Position numbers and translations under genes: made by a program. This document shows positions 35,690 to 46,917 of a stretch of DNA of 64,000 nucleotides, piece by piece (position 1 is the stretch's first letter; each line of letters opens with the position of its first letter). The DNA comes from Panagrolaimus kolymaensis (taxonomy: Eukaryota > Nematoda > Chromadorea > Rhabditida > Panagrolaimidae). The DNA is taken from contig JAJQJQ010000044.1 in NCBI GenBank assembly GCA_028622995.1, positions 1 through 64,000 on the forward strand, read 5' to 3'. The notes beneath the pieces were generated by a model. That model searched no databases, was not told where the DNA came from, and was given only the letters and a program-made list of their open reading frames with translations.

Positions 35690-36637
35690 TTATGCAGCAA
35701 CTGTAGTTGCAATAGGTAAAATAACACTTCGAACATTAGCACGTAAACCAAAAAGTTTTGATGGATCAGTATCATTTTCAGTACATATAACATAAATAAC
35801 TTGAAGTTTATCTTGTTTCGCTCCACCACCAGCCAATCGAATAACTTCTAATTCATTTGCAGCATTACAATCAAGAAATGAATAAACAGGATTAACACGA
35901 AAATAAAAATTATTTGATGAACGTATTTTGATTGCCAAACGATCTGATGATTTGTTTATCATTAAATGCCTGAAAAAGATATGGAGTATTAGTAAATCAA
36001 ACTCAAAATAAAAACAAAAAATCCAAAATTACTTTGAAACACCACCACGAGTATCAAATACAGCTTTATTTGGATTAATGCATAAAACAGGAGATTTGGC
36101 TAATAAAGATGATGTTGAACGAGGTGAAGCAGCATGCTTTGATGGTGATACATGAGTAGCAGCAGCAGGTGTTGAAATGGATGATGATGGAATGGAAGCT
36201 GGAATTGACGTTGATGGTGCAGCAACAACAACAGGAAGAGGAGGAGGAGGTATCAAAGCTTGAGTTGTTGTTGTTGATATTGGAGCAGCCATTGGTTGTT
36301 GTTGATCTTGAACAGGTGTTGTTGATGATTTTTGTGTTACAACCATTGGAGATGATGTTTGAGTTGTTGGTGCAGCAGCAACAATAATATCTTTTTGATC
36401 GGATGCATCTGATGAAGTAAATGATGGTGGAGCAACAGAAGAAATCATTGATGCAGGAGCAACATTATTATTATTATTGTTGATTTCTTCAGGTTGCTTT
36501 GTAGTTGATGATGTTGTTGGTGTTTGTTGAACAGCAGCAGCATTTGCACCTCCTCCGGATGATGGCGTTGTTGTTGATGGTGATGAAGATTTAGATGGAA
36601 TTTTTCCTTCTTCCATCGGTTGTTGTTGAGACGTCAT
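35690..36637 (-). CDS. MSP-domain protein with long low-complexity N-terminus
   Basis: Two exons (36033-36637, 35690-35969) give 294 residues. The first 180 or so residues are Ser/Thr/Pro/Ala/Gln-rich and disordered-looking. The last 105 form a major-sperm-protein fold: INPNKAVFDTRGG (first strands), HLMINKSSDRLAIKIRSSNN (the hallmark .N.S...A.KI..T.. block), FYFRVNPVYSFL and DKLQVIYVICTENDTDP. MSP domains act in sperm motility filaments, as VAP-type membrane-contact adaptors or as signalling ligands. There is no membrane anchor here, so a VAP role is unlikely, and the long head is unlike canonical 127-residue MSP. The start at 36637 is the only in-frame ATG before the head. Confidence 0.82.
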
Positions 36638-37331
36638 TTCACTTTCAAATTATGAATTCAAGATTGAATGTTTTGCATTGCATTTCAAAAAAAAAGAAAG
36701 AAGTAAGCTTTGACAAAAAAAATGAAATCAAAACTTTTATAAATTTGCATTTTTTCATTCATCAAAATCTCCTTAAACAATGTTTTTGAAGAAGAAAAAA
36801 CAGCACCTTTATCTCGACAAGAATTGCCTGAAAGATGGAAAATGCGGGTAATTACGGTAACTTGGAAAGCTTGTAAAGACAAGCAGCTTTCTTCAATCTT
36901 CGACAAAAAATTTTCATTGCTTTGGTTTTATTTTGGCCAATTCGAAATGTGTGTTTCTGTTAGATTTTTTTTATCATCGATAGACTTTGCTTTTTCTCAA
37001 TTACTTTACTTCGTTAAATTTTTACAACTCTTACATAACATTTGTCTAAAATTTGAGTTGGAGATTGTGTTAAAACCTCTTGAGCGAATTAAAAAATATA
37101 CCAGATCCTAGTCAAATAAATGCAATCTTTAAAATTTTTAACTTATATTTCTCTCCATCTCCTTTCGATTCTAACCAACTAGCTGATGACTTCGCTACTT
37201 TTTGCTCGCGCTCTGTCCTCTGTTTCAAACGCGATTTTCCCATCTTTTTTTCCGCGCCAACTAATTCTTCGATGTTTCTTTTTGAAGCTATTTTACGTCA
37301 AAAATTCTTTTTTGCCTTATCTTTATTTCTT
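36638..37331. other. Divergent intergenic region, no gene seen
   Basis: Upstream region shared by the MSP-domain gene (minus) and topoisomerase II (plus). Short open frames here lack splice partners. Confidence 0.45.
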
Positions 37332-37341
37332 TCATTTTTAG
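37332..37341 (+). promoter_or_regulatory. Probable trans-splice acceptor of topoisomerase II
   Basis: TCATTTTTAG ends six bases before the ATG at 37348. With no donor upstream it fits a spliced-leader acceptor, and it makes 37348 the first start codon of the mature mRNA. Confidence 0.5.
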
Positions 37342-37347
37342 GCTTGT

Positions 37348-40300
37348 ATGCTCAAGATTCTTACACGGGTAGTTCGAATTCAAAATAATAATAGCTTAAG
37401 CTCATCTCTTCCACCTTTAATTTATCATTCTCGCGCGTATTCTTCGTGAGTATCTTTTTTGTATAATATCTAATATCGTTGTTCTGATTTGTCAAATTTC
37501 AGGTCTTCCAACAATCCAGAAAGAAAAATGTCGATCGAGACAGTTTATCAAAAGAAAACTCAATTGGAACATATTCTCTTGAGACCGGACACTTACATTG
37601 GTTCTGTCGAATTCTCCGACAAGGCTCCTATGTGGGTTTATGATGTCAAAGAAGATAAAATGGTCAATCGTGAGATTTCGTTCGTTCCTGGGCTGTACAA
37701 AATCTTTGATGAAATCTTGGTGAACGCAGCTGATAACAAGCAACGTGACAACAAGATGAACTTGATCAAAATCACCATTGATAAGTAAGTTTTTTGGTTA
37801 ATGAGAGAAGGTGTTGGATTTTATTATCATTTATTTTCTTTTTTAATAACATCACTCATTTTCAGAGAGAACAATGAAATTTCCGTGTACAACAATGGTC
37901 GAGGTATTCCTGTTGTTGAACACAAAACTGAAAAGATGTATGTTCCTGAACTTATCTTTGGTACTTTGTTAACTTCTTCAAACTACAATGATGATGAAAG
38001 AAAGGTCACTGGTATATTTACAAACCTTTATCGTTATAAGTTCTATAATTTTCTTTTTTAGGTGGTCGTAACGGCTATGGTGCCAAGCTATGTAACATCT
38101 TCAGCACAAAGTTCGTCCTTGAAACATCATCCAAAGAATATGGCAATTCTTTCAAACAAACATGGGTGGACAACATGAAAAAGAACGGAGATGCTAAAAT
38201 TGAAAAAGCCAAAGGAGATGATTTTACCAAGGTTACCTTCCGTCCTGATCTCACCAAATTCAAAATGAAGGAGCTTGATGATGATATTATTGCTTTAATG
38301 TCTCGACGTGCTTACGATATTGCTGGTGTATCCAAAAGTGTTAGCGTCTTTCTTAATGGCAAGAAAATTCCTGTTTCTGGTTTCAAACAATATGTCGAAC
38401 TTTACACGAAGGATTACATCGATAGCAATGGCGAACCTTTCAAAGTTGCTCATGAAATTGTCAGTGATCGTTGGGAAATTGCTGTCACGGTATCTGAAAA
38501 GAACTTTCAACAAGTCTCCTTCGTCAACTCTATTGCAACAACAAAAGGCGGACGACATGTCGACTATATCACTGATCAGATCGTTGGAAACATGATGGAG
38601 GCAATCAAGAAGAAGATCGGCAAAGGTAGTATTCAAGTTAAACCTTTTCAAGTCAAAAACCATGTTTGGGTGTTCGTCAATTGTCTTGTTGAAAATCCTA
38701 GCTTCGATTCTCAAACAAAAGAAACTCTTACAACTTTGGCGAAATCTTTTGGCTCCACCGCTGCTGTCTCTGAAAAGTTCTCTGCGTCTGCTCTCAAATG
38801 TGGTATCGCTGATGCTGTTATGTCTTGGGTGAAATTCAAGCAACAAGAACAAGCTGATAAGAAATGTAGTTCTAAGAAGACGTCTAAACTCAAGGGTATT
38901 CCTAAACTTGAAGATGCTAACGATGCTGGAACAAAGAATTCTCATCTCTGTACTTTGATCTTGACCGAAGGAGATTCAGCCAAGTCTTTAGCTGTTGCTG
39001 GTTTGGGTGTTATTGGACGTGATCATTATGGTGTGTTTCCACTTCGTGGTAAAATGTTAAATGTTCGTGAAGGAAGTCATGCTCAAATTATGAAAAACGC
39101 CGAAGTCACATCGTTGCTGAAGATTCTTGGTTTGCAATACAAGCTCAAATATAATTCTGAAGATGATATGAAAACTCTTCGTTATGGCAAAGTTATGATT
39201 ATGGCTGATCAAGATATGGATGGTTCTCATATTAAAGGTCTCGTCATCAACTTCATCCATTACAACTGGCCTAACTTGATCAAGAAGAACTTTGTCGAAG
39301 AATTCATCACTCCTATCATCAAAGCAACCAAAGCAAAGGAAGAAATTTCATTCTTCAGTATTCCTGAATATGCTGAATGGCGTCAAAATACAGCAAATTG
39401 GAAAACTTACCGTATCAAATACTACAAGGGTATGAATTTTTCTAAACCTTTTTTTCCATTAATATGCCTCTCTGTTTTTAGGTTTGGGTACTTCCACTTC
39501 CAAAGAAGCCAAAGAATACTTTTCTGACATGCTTAGACATCGTATCAAATTCAAGTATGATGGTCAACCATGTGATGATGCAATTGATCTTGCATTTTCA
39601 AAGAAAAAGATTGAAGAACGTAAAGATTGGCTTACTCGATGGATGGAAGTTCGTAAACAAATTCGTCTTGAAAATGGTACAGAAGATTACCTTTATAGTA
39701 AAGATACTCGTGCTGTTAGCTACAGTGATTTCATCAATCGTGAACTTATTCTTTTCTCAAACACTGATAATGAACGTTCAATTCCCAGCCTTGTTGATGG
39801 TTTAAAACCTGGTCAAAGAAAAGTTCTCTTCACATGTTTCAAGCGAGCTGATAAGAAAGAAGTCAAAGTTGCTCAACTTGCTGGTGCTGTTGGAGAAATG
39901 TCTGCGTATCATCACGGTGAAGTAAGTTTTTTGGCTTATGGAATAGGAATTTTATTATAATATTTTAGGCATCTCTTATGTCAACCATTGTTAACCTGGC
40001 TCAAGATTTCGTTGGTACCAACAATATTAACCTTCTTCTTCCAATTGGTCAATTCGGTACTCGTCTTCAAGGTGGTAAAGATTCAGCTAGCGCTCGTTAC
40101 ATTTTCACTCAATTGAAGTAAGTTTTAATTTAATCCTTTTAACCATTAATTTCATCGGTTTTTTTTAGCCCTGTTACTAAAGCTCTCTTTCCATCTGATG
40201 ATGAATATGTTCTTAAGTTCTTGTATGAAGAAAATCAACGTATTGAACCCGAATGGTATGCTCCAATTATTCCTGTTGTGCTTTGCAATGGTGCTGAAGG

Positions 40301-42177
40301 TATTGGTACTGCTTGGTCTACAAAGGTGCCGAATTACAATCCTCGTGATCTTGTTGAAAATATTCGTCGTTTGATCCGTGGTGAACCCATTAAACGTCTC
40401 ATCCCATGGTACAAGCATTTCAATGGAACTATTGTGGAAATAGATGCTCAACATTTCTGTTGTAATGGTGAAGTTAGCGTCCTCTCTGATGACACCATTG
40501 AAATCACTGAACTTCCTGTCAAATCATGGACGCAACATTACAAAGAAGCTGTTATTGAACCATTGCTTGAAAATGACAACAAAGCTGAACTTCAAGTTAC
40601 GGACTTCAAAGAATATCATACCGATGTTACTGTAAAGTTTATCATCAAAATTCCTTCCGATAAATTAAAGAAAGCTGAATCTCAAGGATTGCATAAAGTT
40701 TTGAAACTTCAATCTGCTATTTCTACAACTTCCATGGTTCTTTTCGATGGTGCTGGATGTTTGAGAAAGTTTACCTGTCCTGAAGATATCTGTCGTGAAT
40801 TCTATGAAGTACGTAAGAAGGTTTATATTGATCGAAAACGTTATGTCGAAGGCATGCTTCAAGCTCAAAGTGATCAACTTTCTCATAAAGTATGTAACTT
40901 AAAACATTTGGTTATTGTAATGCATTGTATGTTTTTTAGGCTCGCTTCATTTTGCTTAAGATCGACAACAAGATTTTCATTGAAAACAAGAAGAAAGCTG
41001 CCATCATTGATCAACTTGTCAAACTCAATTTCCCTCCAGATCCAGTCAAAAAATGGAAAGAAATTCAAAAGAAAAAAGAAATTGAATCTGCTGGTGAAGT
41101 TGGAAATGACGAAGAATCCGCTGACGAAGAAGATGCCGCTGAAGCTTCTGGCACCAATGAAAAGCGCGTTCAAGACTATGATTATCTTGTTGGTCAGCAA
41201 TTGTGGAAGCTCTCAACTGAAGAAAAGGATAAACTTCTTGCTGAATCTGAAGCTAAGAAAGTCGAATTAGCTGTACTTCAAGGGAAAACATGGAGCGATC
41301 TTTGGGAAGAAGACTTGGAGAAATTCTTGGAAGCTTTGGAAAAGCAAGAACGTAAAGAAGAAGGTGATATTGAAGAAGCAATCAAAATCGCTGCAAAGAA
41401 AATTTCAAAGGATAAAGCTGCTGGTGGTAAAGGGAAGAAAGCTCAAGCACTCTTTGCTGAAGTTAAACCAAATCCAAATGCTATTCGTGTTGAACCAACG
41501 ATCACTCATATGAAAGAAAAATATGAAGCCAAGCCAACAAAACGAGTCGTCAAAACTGAACCCAAGGTTAAAAAAGAAATGAATATGGGCGAGATGCTTG
41601 ATGAAGGTAACGAAGAAAACGAAGATCCTAGCAATGAAGTTGTAAGTTTTTTCGCTTATTATTTTATTTTACTCTAACAAAATAAACTTTTTAGAATGAT
41701 TTGGATGGCGATGTTGAAATGGAAGATGTCAAGCCAACGAAAGCTGCTCAAAAACGTACCAAAGCTGAACCAAAATCCAAAGCTGAGCCAAAATCCAAAG
41801 CTGAGCCAAAGTCCAAAGCTGAGCCAAAGTCCAAAGCTGAACCAAAGTCCAAAGCTGAACCAAAATCAAAAGTTGCTAAAGCTGAACCCAAGCGAAAAGC
41901 TCCTGCTAAGAAGGTCGTAGTTTCAGATGATGAAGACGATGTTGAAGTTATCTCGGATGATGACGACGCTGAAGTTCTTTCTGATGCTGACGATGATGAA
42001 GTTGAAATTGCTCCAGTCAAACGTGATGCTCCTCGTCGTGCTGCTGCTGCCGCTGCTACTAAGAAATATGTCATTGAAGAAAGCGACGATGATGAAGATT
42101 CAGTGGAAGAAGCACCCAAACCTAAGAAAGCACGGATTCATATATCTGATGATGAAGATAATGATTTCTTTGTTTAA
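37348..42177 (+). CDS. top-2: DNA topoisomerase II (type IIA)
   Basis: Nine exons (37348-37445, 37503-37784, 37866-38011, 38062-39429, 39482-39921, 39969-40117, 40169-40889, 40940-41641, 41695-42177) give 1462 residues. It passes one duplex through another to decatenate and untangle DNA. Seen in order: the GHKL ATPase ([22 protein letters not shown]), the transducer with QTKETLT, the TOPRIM domain (LTEGDSAKS, and [11 protein letters not shown] to [16 protein letters not shown] with its DxDxD-type acidic residues), and the breakage-reunion core with [16 protein letters not shown] and the catalytic-Tyr region [22 protein letters not shown]. The C-terminus is charged, with a KAEPKS tandem repeat and acidic nuclear-type sequence. 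Before the core start [12 protein letters not shown] (37530) lies a 45-residue basic leader resembling a mitochondrial presequence; its exon splices in phase. Confidence 0.95.
41761..41886 (+). repeat. 18-base tandem repeat coding KAEPKS
   Basis: About six nearly identical 18-base units within topoisomerase II exon 9, giving a basic Lys-Ala-Glu-Pro-Lys-Ser repeat in the C-terminal tail. Such a repeat is prone to copy-number change. Confidence 0.85.
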
Positions 42178-42852
42178 ACTTCAATAATCGTGCAATTTTT
42201 ACTAAATGATCTCTTTTTTTCTGTTATATTGTTTTTTCTTTAATTTGTGAATCATGTTTCGGTTTGAATAAATATTGATAAATGAAAAATTTTGTGTACA
42301 TTGTTTTATGATCTACAGTAATTTCTTGTCTTAACCTCTCTAATTTGATATGACGACACTTTAATCATAGCCTAAAGCTTCCCTTTTGATATTGCTGGTA
42401 ATTTTAAGGTTGAGATCAATTGTTCAAAATAATTCTTTGTTTTGGAACGAAAAGGATCCGATTGTTGCTTGCCTAATTTTAGATTATTATGCTTTTGAAT
42501 GACCAACCCGAAGCTTGCGTGAATTATTTTATTTTGCTTCCATCATTCATCACTTCACGTTAATTATTCCCATGAAAAGGTATTGTAAACTCATTTCGAA
42601 CTAAATTATGGCTGCTAGCAGCTCCATTCAAATTTATTGGTTCTTAGCAGCCATATTTTCAAGCTTTAACTTGAAAGTTCCAAGAAATTTGCTCAAACTT
42701 ATGATATTTGAGGATTGAAAAGTGGTGATTTTTCAATTCATTCTGTTGATTAACAAGTGTTCAAACTCTTCTTCGCTGTTTGTTTTGCTTCTCTTGTTTT
42801 TGTTGGCTTTGATTTCTTTCTCTTGCTTTTGTTGGCTGCTGCTTTTAAAACT
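42178..42852. other. Intergenic between two plus-strand genes
   Basis: The 3' UTR of topoisomerase II (AATAAATATTG near 42268) and the promoter of the next gene. T-rich just before 42853. Nothing else recognised. Confidence 0.45.
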
Positions 42853-44184
42853 ATGGTTCAAAAAAGTTTATCTGAATTTGTTAAAGAATTTAGTAATCTT
42901 CCGCCTCCTATGCCAGTATCATTTAAAGCTGAAGAAGATTCTGATGTTGCTGATATTAAGCATATGCTAACAACTTCGAATGACGCTGCTGCTGTTGATG
43001 CCTGTGATGTTCGTATCAATGGTGCTTGCTCGGATACTCGTGTCAATTCGAATGATGGTGATGTCAATGATAATGGTCAAAGCCAAAGTGTTTCTGATGT
43101 AGCTGAAGATGCTAATGATTCAACAACTATGCCTCAACCACCAACGTCAATGGCTATGTCATCAAATTTTCCAAAAGAAATTCCACAGTTTGATCCTAAT
43201 TCTATCAATCCTTTAACTCTGAATCTATTAGCTTCAATTATTCATGCTGCAACTTCTGAACCATTTGCTCAAATGATGAATGCTTTTACTCAATCACTTT
43301 CAGCTGTTGCTTCTTCTAATCGTGGACCATCTGCTACTCATCATACACTTTTTGGTGCTGCTCATACCTCATCAAATATCAACAAAGGAGCTGCTAGTAA
43401 AAGAACAACATCAAAGCCAAATGAAAAATCAAATTCTCTTTTGCCATATGTCATTTCAAAGTCTTCAATTGCTGCTGAATCACCATCATCCTCCAAGAAA
43501 CGAATCAATCGTGGAAGAATTTTTAAAGCTCACAAAGGTGGTTACAATGTTATTATTGATGATGAAATTCGGCCAGCTGATTACTTGATGGATGCTTTGA
43601 AAGGAGAATTAATCAAGAAGCAAATTGGGCTTTTGGATATTGTTAGTTTCTTTCTTTGCCTTTTTAATTCTTGTTTATGTTGTAGCTAATTCTTTAATTT
43701 TTAGAGAATTGATGGCTCAAGTATCTATGAAAAGCTTTCAAAAACCGTTGATCTTCTTCCACATTTGAAAAATCCTTCGCATTGTGGAGCTGTTATTGCT
43801 GGACATTTATTTCATCGTGACTTCTTTATCAACCATATTCTTCGAGATGCTGATGGAAATGTTAAAGCTGCTAAAGGTTTCATCAATCATAGCAATCGTG
43901 ATCCACTTTCTCGTGAAGCATCAAAACTTTTCTTTGGTATGTTTCGTTTTTGTTTTCATGCTCTCTTCTAAACCCATATTTTTTTAGATGTACTGTATTA
44001 CTTTGGTGGAGTAATCATTAATCCTGATATGCTTGAATCATGGATGTGGGTTGCACGAAAAGGTGTGAATGATCGTGGCAATACATCTAAAAGTGGTCGA
44101 AATGTTCGATATTTTGTTGAATCTGATTATGTTCCAATTTTGCAAGAAGATATTTGGTTCTCTGAAAACTCAACAACTTTGTAA
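42853..44184 (+). CDS. Unknown protein with basic centre and conserved C-terminal half
   Basis: Exons 42853-43641, 43705-43936 and 43988-44184 give 405 residues. No family recognised. Residues 1-210 are low complexity, Asp/Ser/Asn-rich. A basic patch (SSSKKRINRGRIFKAHKGG) could act as a nuclear or nucleic-acid-binding signal. The last 160 residues look folded (LLPHLKNPSHCGAVIAGHLF, LYYFGGVIINPDMLESWMW) and end ENSTTL. The hydrophobic sequence encoded upstream of 42853 lacks an ATG and is T-rich leader, so I start at the first ATG. It follows topoisomerase II on the same strand but 675 bases away, so an operon is not indicated. Confidence 0.75.
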
Positions 44185-44731
44185 ACGTCTTCTTTTTCTT
44201 TCTTTTTTCTGTATTTTGTTTTAATTGTAATAATTTATTAAAATGTGTAAATAAAAAGTGTAAAATTTTTAAATATTTCTTTTTGAATTATGAAACTAAA
44301 ACTAACAGAAAAAAGTTGGTTTTTGGATTGTTGTTTGGTTGATTCTTTGAGTTCCTGGACTTCATGTTGGAAAAGGTTGTTTGTTGTAAACAATTAATGA
44401 ATGAATCATTAGTTCAGCTAATTTTGCTTGAAGAAGGTCTTTATCAAACTAAGTACATAAAACTATAGCAACAAGCAAGAAGTTATTCGATTGCTTTTTT
44501 AATGCATTTTAATTAACGATTATCAAAATTTTATAGGAATAAAAGCTAAAGTTCATCACGAATAAGCAAGAACTTCTCCAGCAAAAAGGAGTAATAAAAA
44601 AGTTTTTATCATTGCATATGTCAAATTAAGGTGTGTTTTATTTTTTATGTATTCTTTGCGTTTTCGATAATACCTATTTAACCAATAATTGCTTTTTCTG
44701 AGTTCTAACATTTTTTGTGTGAATCGTCAAA
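44185..44731. other. Intergenic, no gene seen
   Basis: 3' UTR (AATAAAAAGTG near 44250) and promoter between two plus-strand genes. No other signal. Confidence 0.45.
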
Positions 44732-45978
44732 ATGAGAGACTATTTCTATTTGATTGCAATAACTTTCTTTCTTCCAAGCTTTTTCAATCTTGGATTTAGC
44801 ACTCCTATGAGATGCACACGAATTTCAACCACAAATATTTTTGATGAATATGATTATGGTAATATTACGGGTTCAGCTGTTTTATCCGTATATCTTCGAG
44901 ATGGAATTCAATATCTTTCAATTAGGGATGTGGATGTTTATAATTTTGTATATAATTTCACAGCAAATAAATTTTGTGTTGCTGGAGGTTGTACTACCGA
45001 TTTATCAACACCATTTGAAGTTCCCATTGGGAATACAACATTTGCAATTGATGCATATTTTCCTGATGCAACGGGAATAGAATTCTTTCATGGAATTGTG
45101 GATGATTCAGGTTTTTTTGGACTTGATGGAACTATGTATACTTTGGATAAATTATGTTCCAATGATATTGCAAATCAATCTAATTTAGTGGATAAAGAAA
45201 TTCATTGTTGTATGGAATTTAAACCCGTTTCTCAAGCTCCATCTAATTCACCTCGATGCACAACATTTCAAAGTCGTTCATCCATTTTAAATATCGATGA
45301 TAATTACAGCATTTTTGCAACCTCTTCCATGACTTTTAATTTGGATGGAAATAATACTCTTTGGGCATTGGGAAATTTTACTGGACCCAATGGTTATAAT
45401 TATAGCGTGGATTATTTCCTTAATCAATATTGGATGTGTGATAGGTAGGATTTTTTTATTTTGTTATAAAACCAGTCGATGATCAAAAGTTTTTTTTTAA
45501 AACTAAATCTCTTTCTTTTTTTCTTTTTTTCAGCGACGTTGGAGGTTCGGATGTTTCGTGTGGTTCCATTCCATTTCCAAATGGAGATGGCAAATTTATT
45601 ATTGCTGTGGAATTTGTTAAATGGGAAGGTAATGGCGGGTATGGATATGGAGGAATGATGGCAAGAATCCTTATTCGTGATGGCCAAACCCTTATGGAAG
45701 AAGGAATTCCATTTACAACAAAAAATAATTGTAAATATCGAAGTTTTCCATTTGGTGGAAATCCAAATAATCAAGTTGTGAATAATCAATTTTGTTGTAC
45801 AGAATTTGAAGGAAATAACAAAAATAATAATTTCCATCAAAAGCAACAAAAGCAAGGAGAAAAAGTTAAAATGGCTCAAAAAAATCTTATTCCACATTTT
45901 CCAAGTCTCCCAACTGGCGTTATCAAACATTCACAATTTGGATTTAATAAACAACGGCGAATACCATCACCAAAGTGA
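44732..45978 (+). CDS. Secreted modular Cys protein, paired-cysteine family
   Basis: Two exons (44732-45444, 45534-45978) give 385 residues starting with a signal peptide (MRDYFYLIAITFFLPSFFNL). Two modules follow. Each starts C-[T]-x-[FI]-x-S/T (RCTRIST, RCTTFQS), runs through aromatic-rich beta-like sequence with many N-glycosylation sequons (NITG, NFTA, NQSN, NNTL), and closes with a paired-cysteine motif (HCCMEF, FCCTEF). The tail is basic and Gln/Asn-rich. The same architecture and spacing occur in the gene at 763-2783 on the other strand, so these are paralogues about 42 kb apart. I do not recognise the family. Secretion is well supported; function is unknown. Confidence 0.8.
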
Positions 45979-46593
45979 AGAAATGATATTTAGAAAATAA
46001 TTCTCAAATTTTTATTATTGAAAACCAAAAAGTGTTGTTGTAAAAAAAATATAAATGGTTTTTTTCTTTCTTTTTTATACTTATCTCGATATTTAATTTT
46101 TTGTGAAAAAATAAACTAAAATTTTTTTCTTTTGAACTTTGGCAAACAGATTTTTGCATATTTAAGAAGTTCGATAGTTTAGTTGCTTGTTGCCTTTCAG
46201 ATTTAACCATGTCTGTGAGTAAGTGAAAAAAAAGAAGATTCGTTTTCCAATTTTTTATAAAAAGGGTCAAATCAATAAAAAAAAAAAGAGACAAAGGCTT
46301 TTTTAATGGTGAAAACCAATATGAAATAGTCAAAAAAAATTTTTGCGCGCTTTTTTTGTTCGTTATAAAAACAAAACACATTTGATTTTTATTAATTCGA
46401 AATATTTTTTGATTCGTTATTTTTATTAATTTCTTTATGTTATTAAACTTTTTTTCGTATTTTTAAACTCAAGCCTTGTTCGAAAAAAAATCATCGATTT
46501 ATTACCATTTAGAAACAAATATTTTATGCCCCTTCTACAGATCTTTTTTTTGTTTTTCTATATTTTTCTTATTTAAAACTTAACCAAATCCAG
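45979..46593. other. Non-coding, contains a degraded duplicate
   Basis: After the 3' UTR of the secreted gene, 46239-46520 is a diverged copy of 50889-51165 (see the repeat entries). Otherwise AT-rich with no gene. Confidence 0.5.
46239..46520 (+). repeat. Degraded copy of the 50889-51165 segment
   Basis: Shares long collinear stretches with 50889-51165, for example AAGGGTCAAATCAATAA and, at the far end, a run encoding KKIIDLLPF against KKIMDLLPF in the other copy. The ATG is lost to ATC here and the frame then breaks, so this is the dead copy. Confidence 0.65.
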
Positions 46594-46917
46594 GATAATG
46601 GAAAAATTACTATTCAAGTGGATATTGGAATTTATATGGATGAATTAGGTTCCATTCTTGGATGCAAACCAAACATTTTTAAACTTATTTTTACTGGTCC
46701 GAAACTTGCTTGGGCGCTATGGAATAATCCTCCAATTTCTTGCACTTATTGACTTATTGGTCCAAATTCATGGGATGGAGCAAGAAAAGCTTTAATGGAA
46801 TCTAAAACTCGTACTTATGCTGGAATGTCACCAAACTTAAAAAATATTCTCATTTTAAATAATTCAAAGAAAAAATCTAATTATCCTCGAATTTTTGTTT
46901 CAAGTTCATTGTTATAA
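46594..46917 (+). pseudogene. Flavin-containing monooxygenase C-terminal relic
   Basis: After an AG acceptor at 46593 the frame encodes the C-terminal block of flavin monooxygenases: MDELGSILGCKPNI, FTGPKLAWALWNNPP, and LIGPNSWDGARKAL, matching the family pattern ..YRLVGP..W.GAR.A.. . An in-frame TGA stands exactly where the family has Arg (TAT TGA CTT), as expected from a CGA to TGA transition. The NADPH- and FAD-binding parts of the enzyme are absent from the window. The end at 46917 is a natural stop. It could be the last exon of a decayed gene or a fragment carried by a mobile element. Confidence 0.7.

Noticed and set aside
38166..39527. Minus-strand frames over topoisomerase II exon 4
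   Set aside because: Shadows of a strongly conserved coding exon.
41748..42119. Minus-strand open frame over the topoisomerase II tail
   Set aside because: Mirror of the KAEPKS and acidic repeats; repetitive codons keep the opposite strand open.
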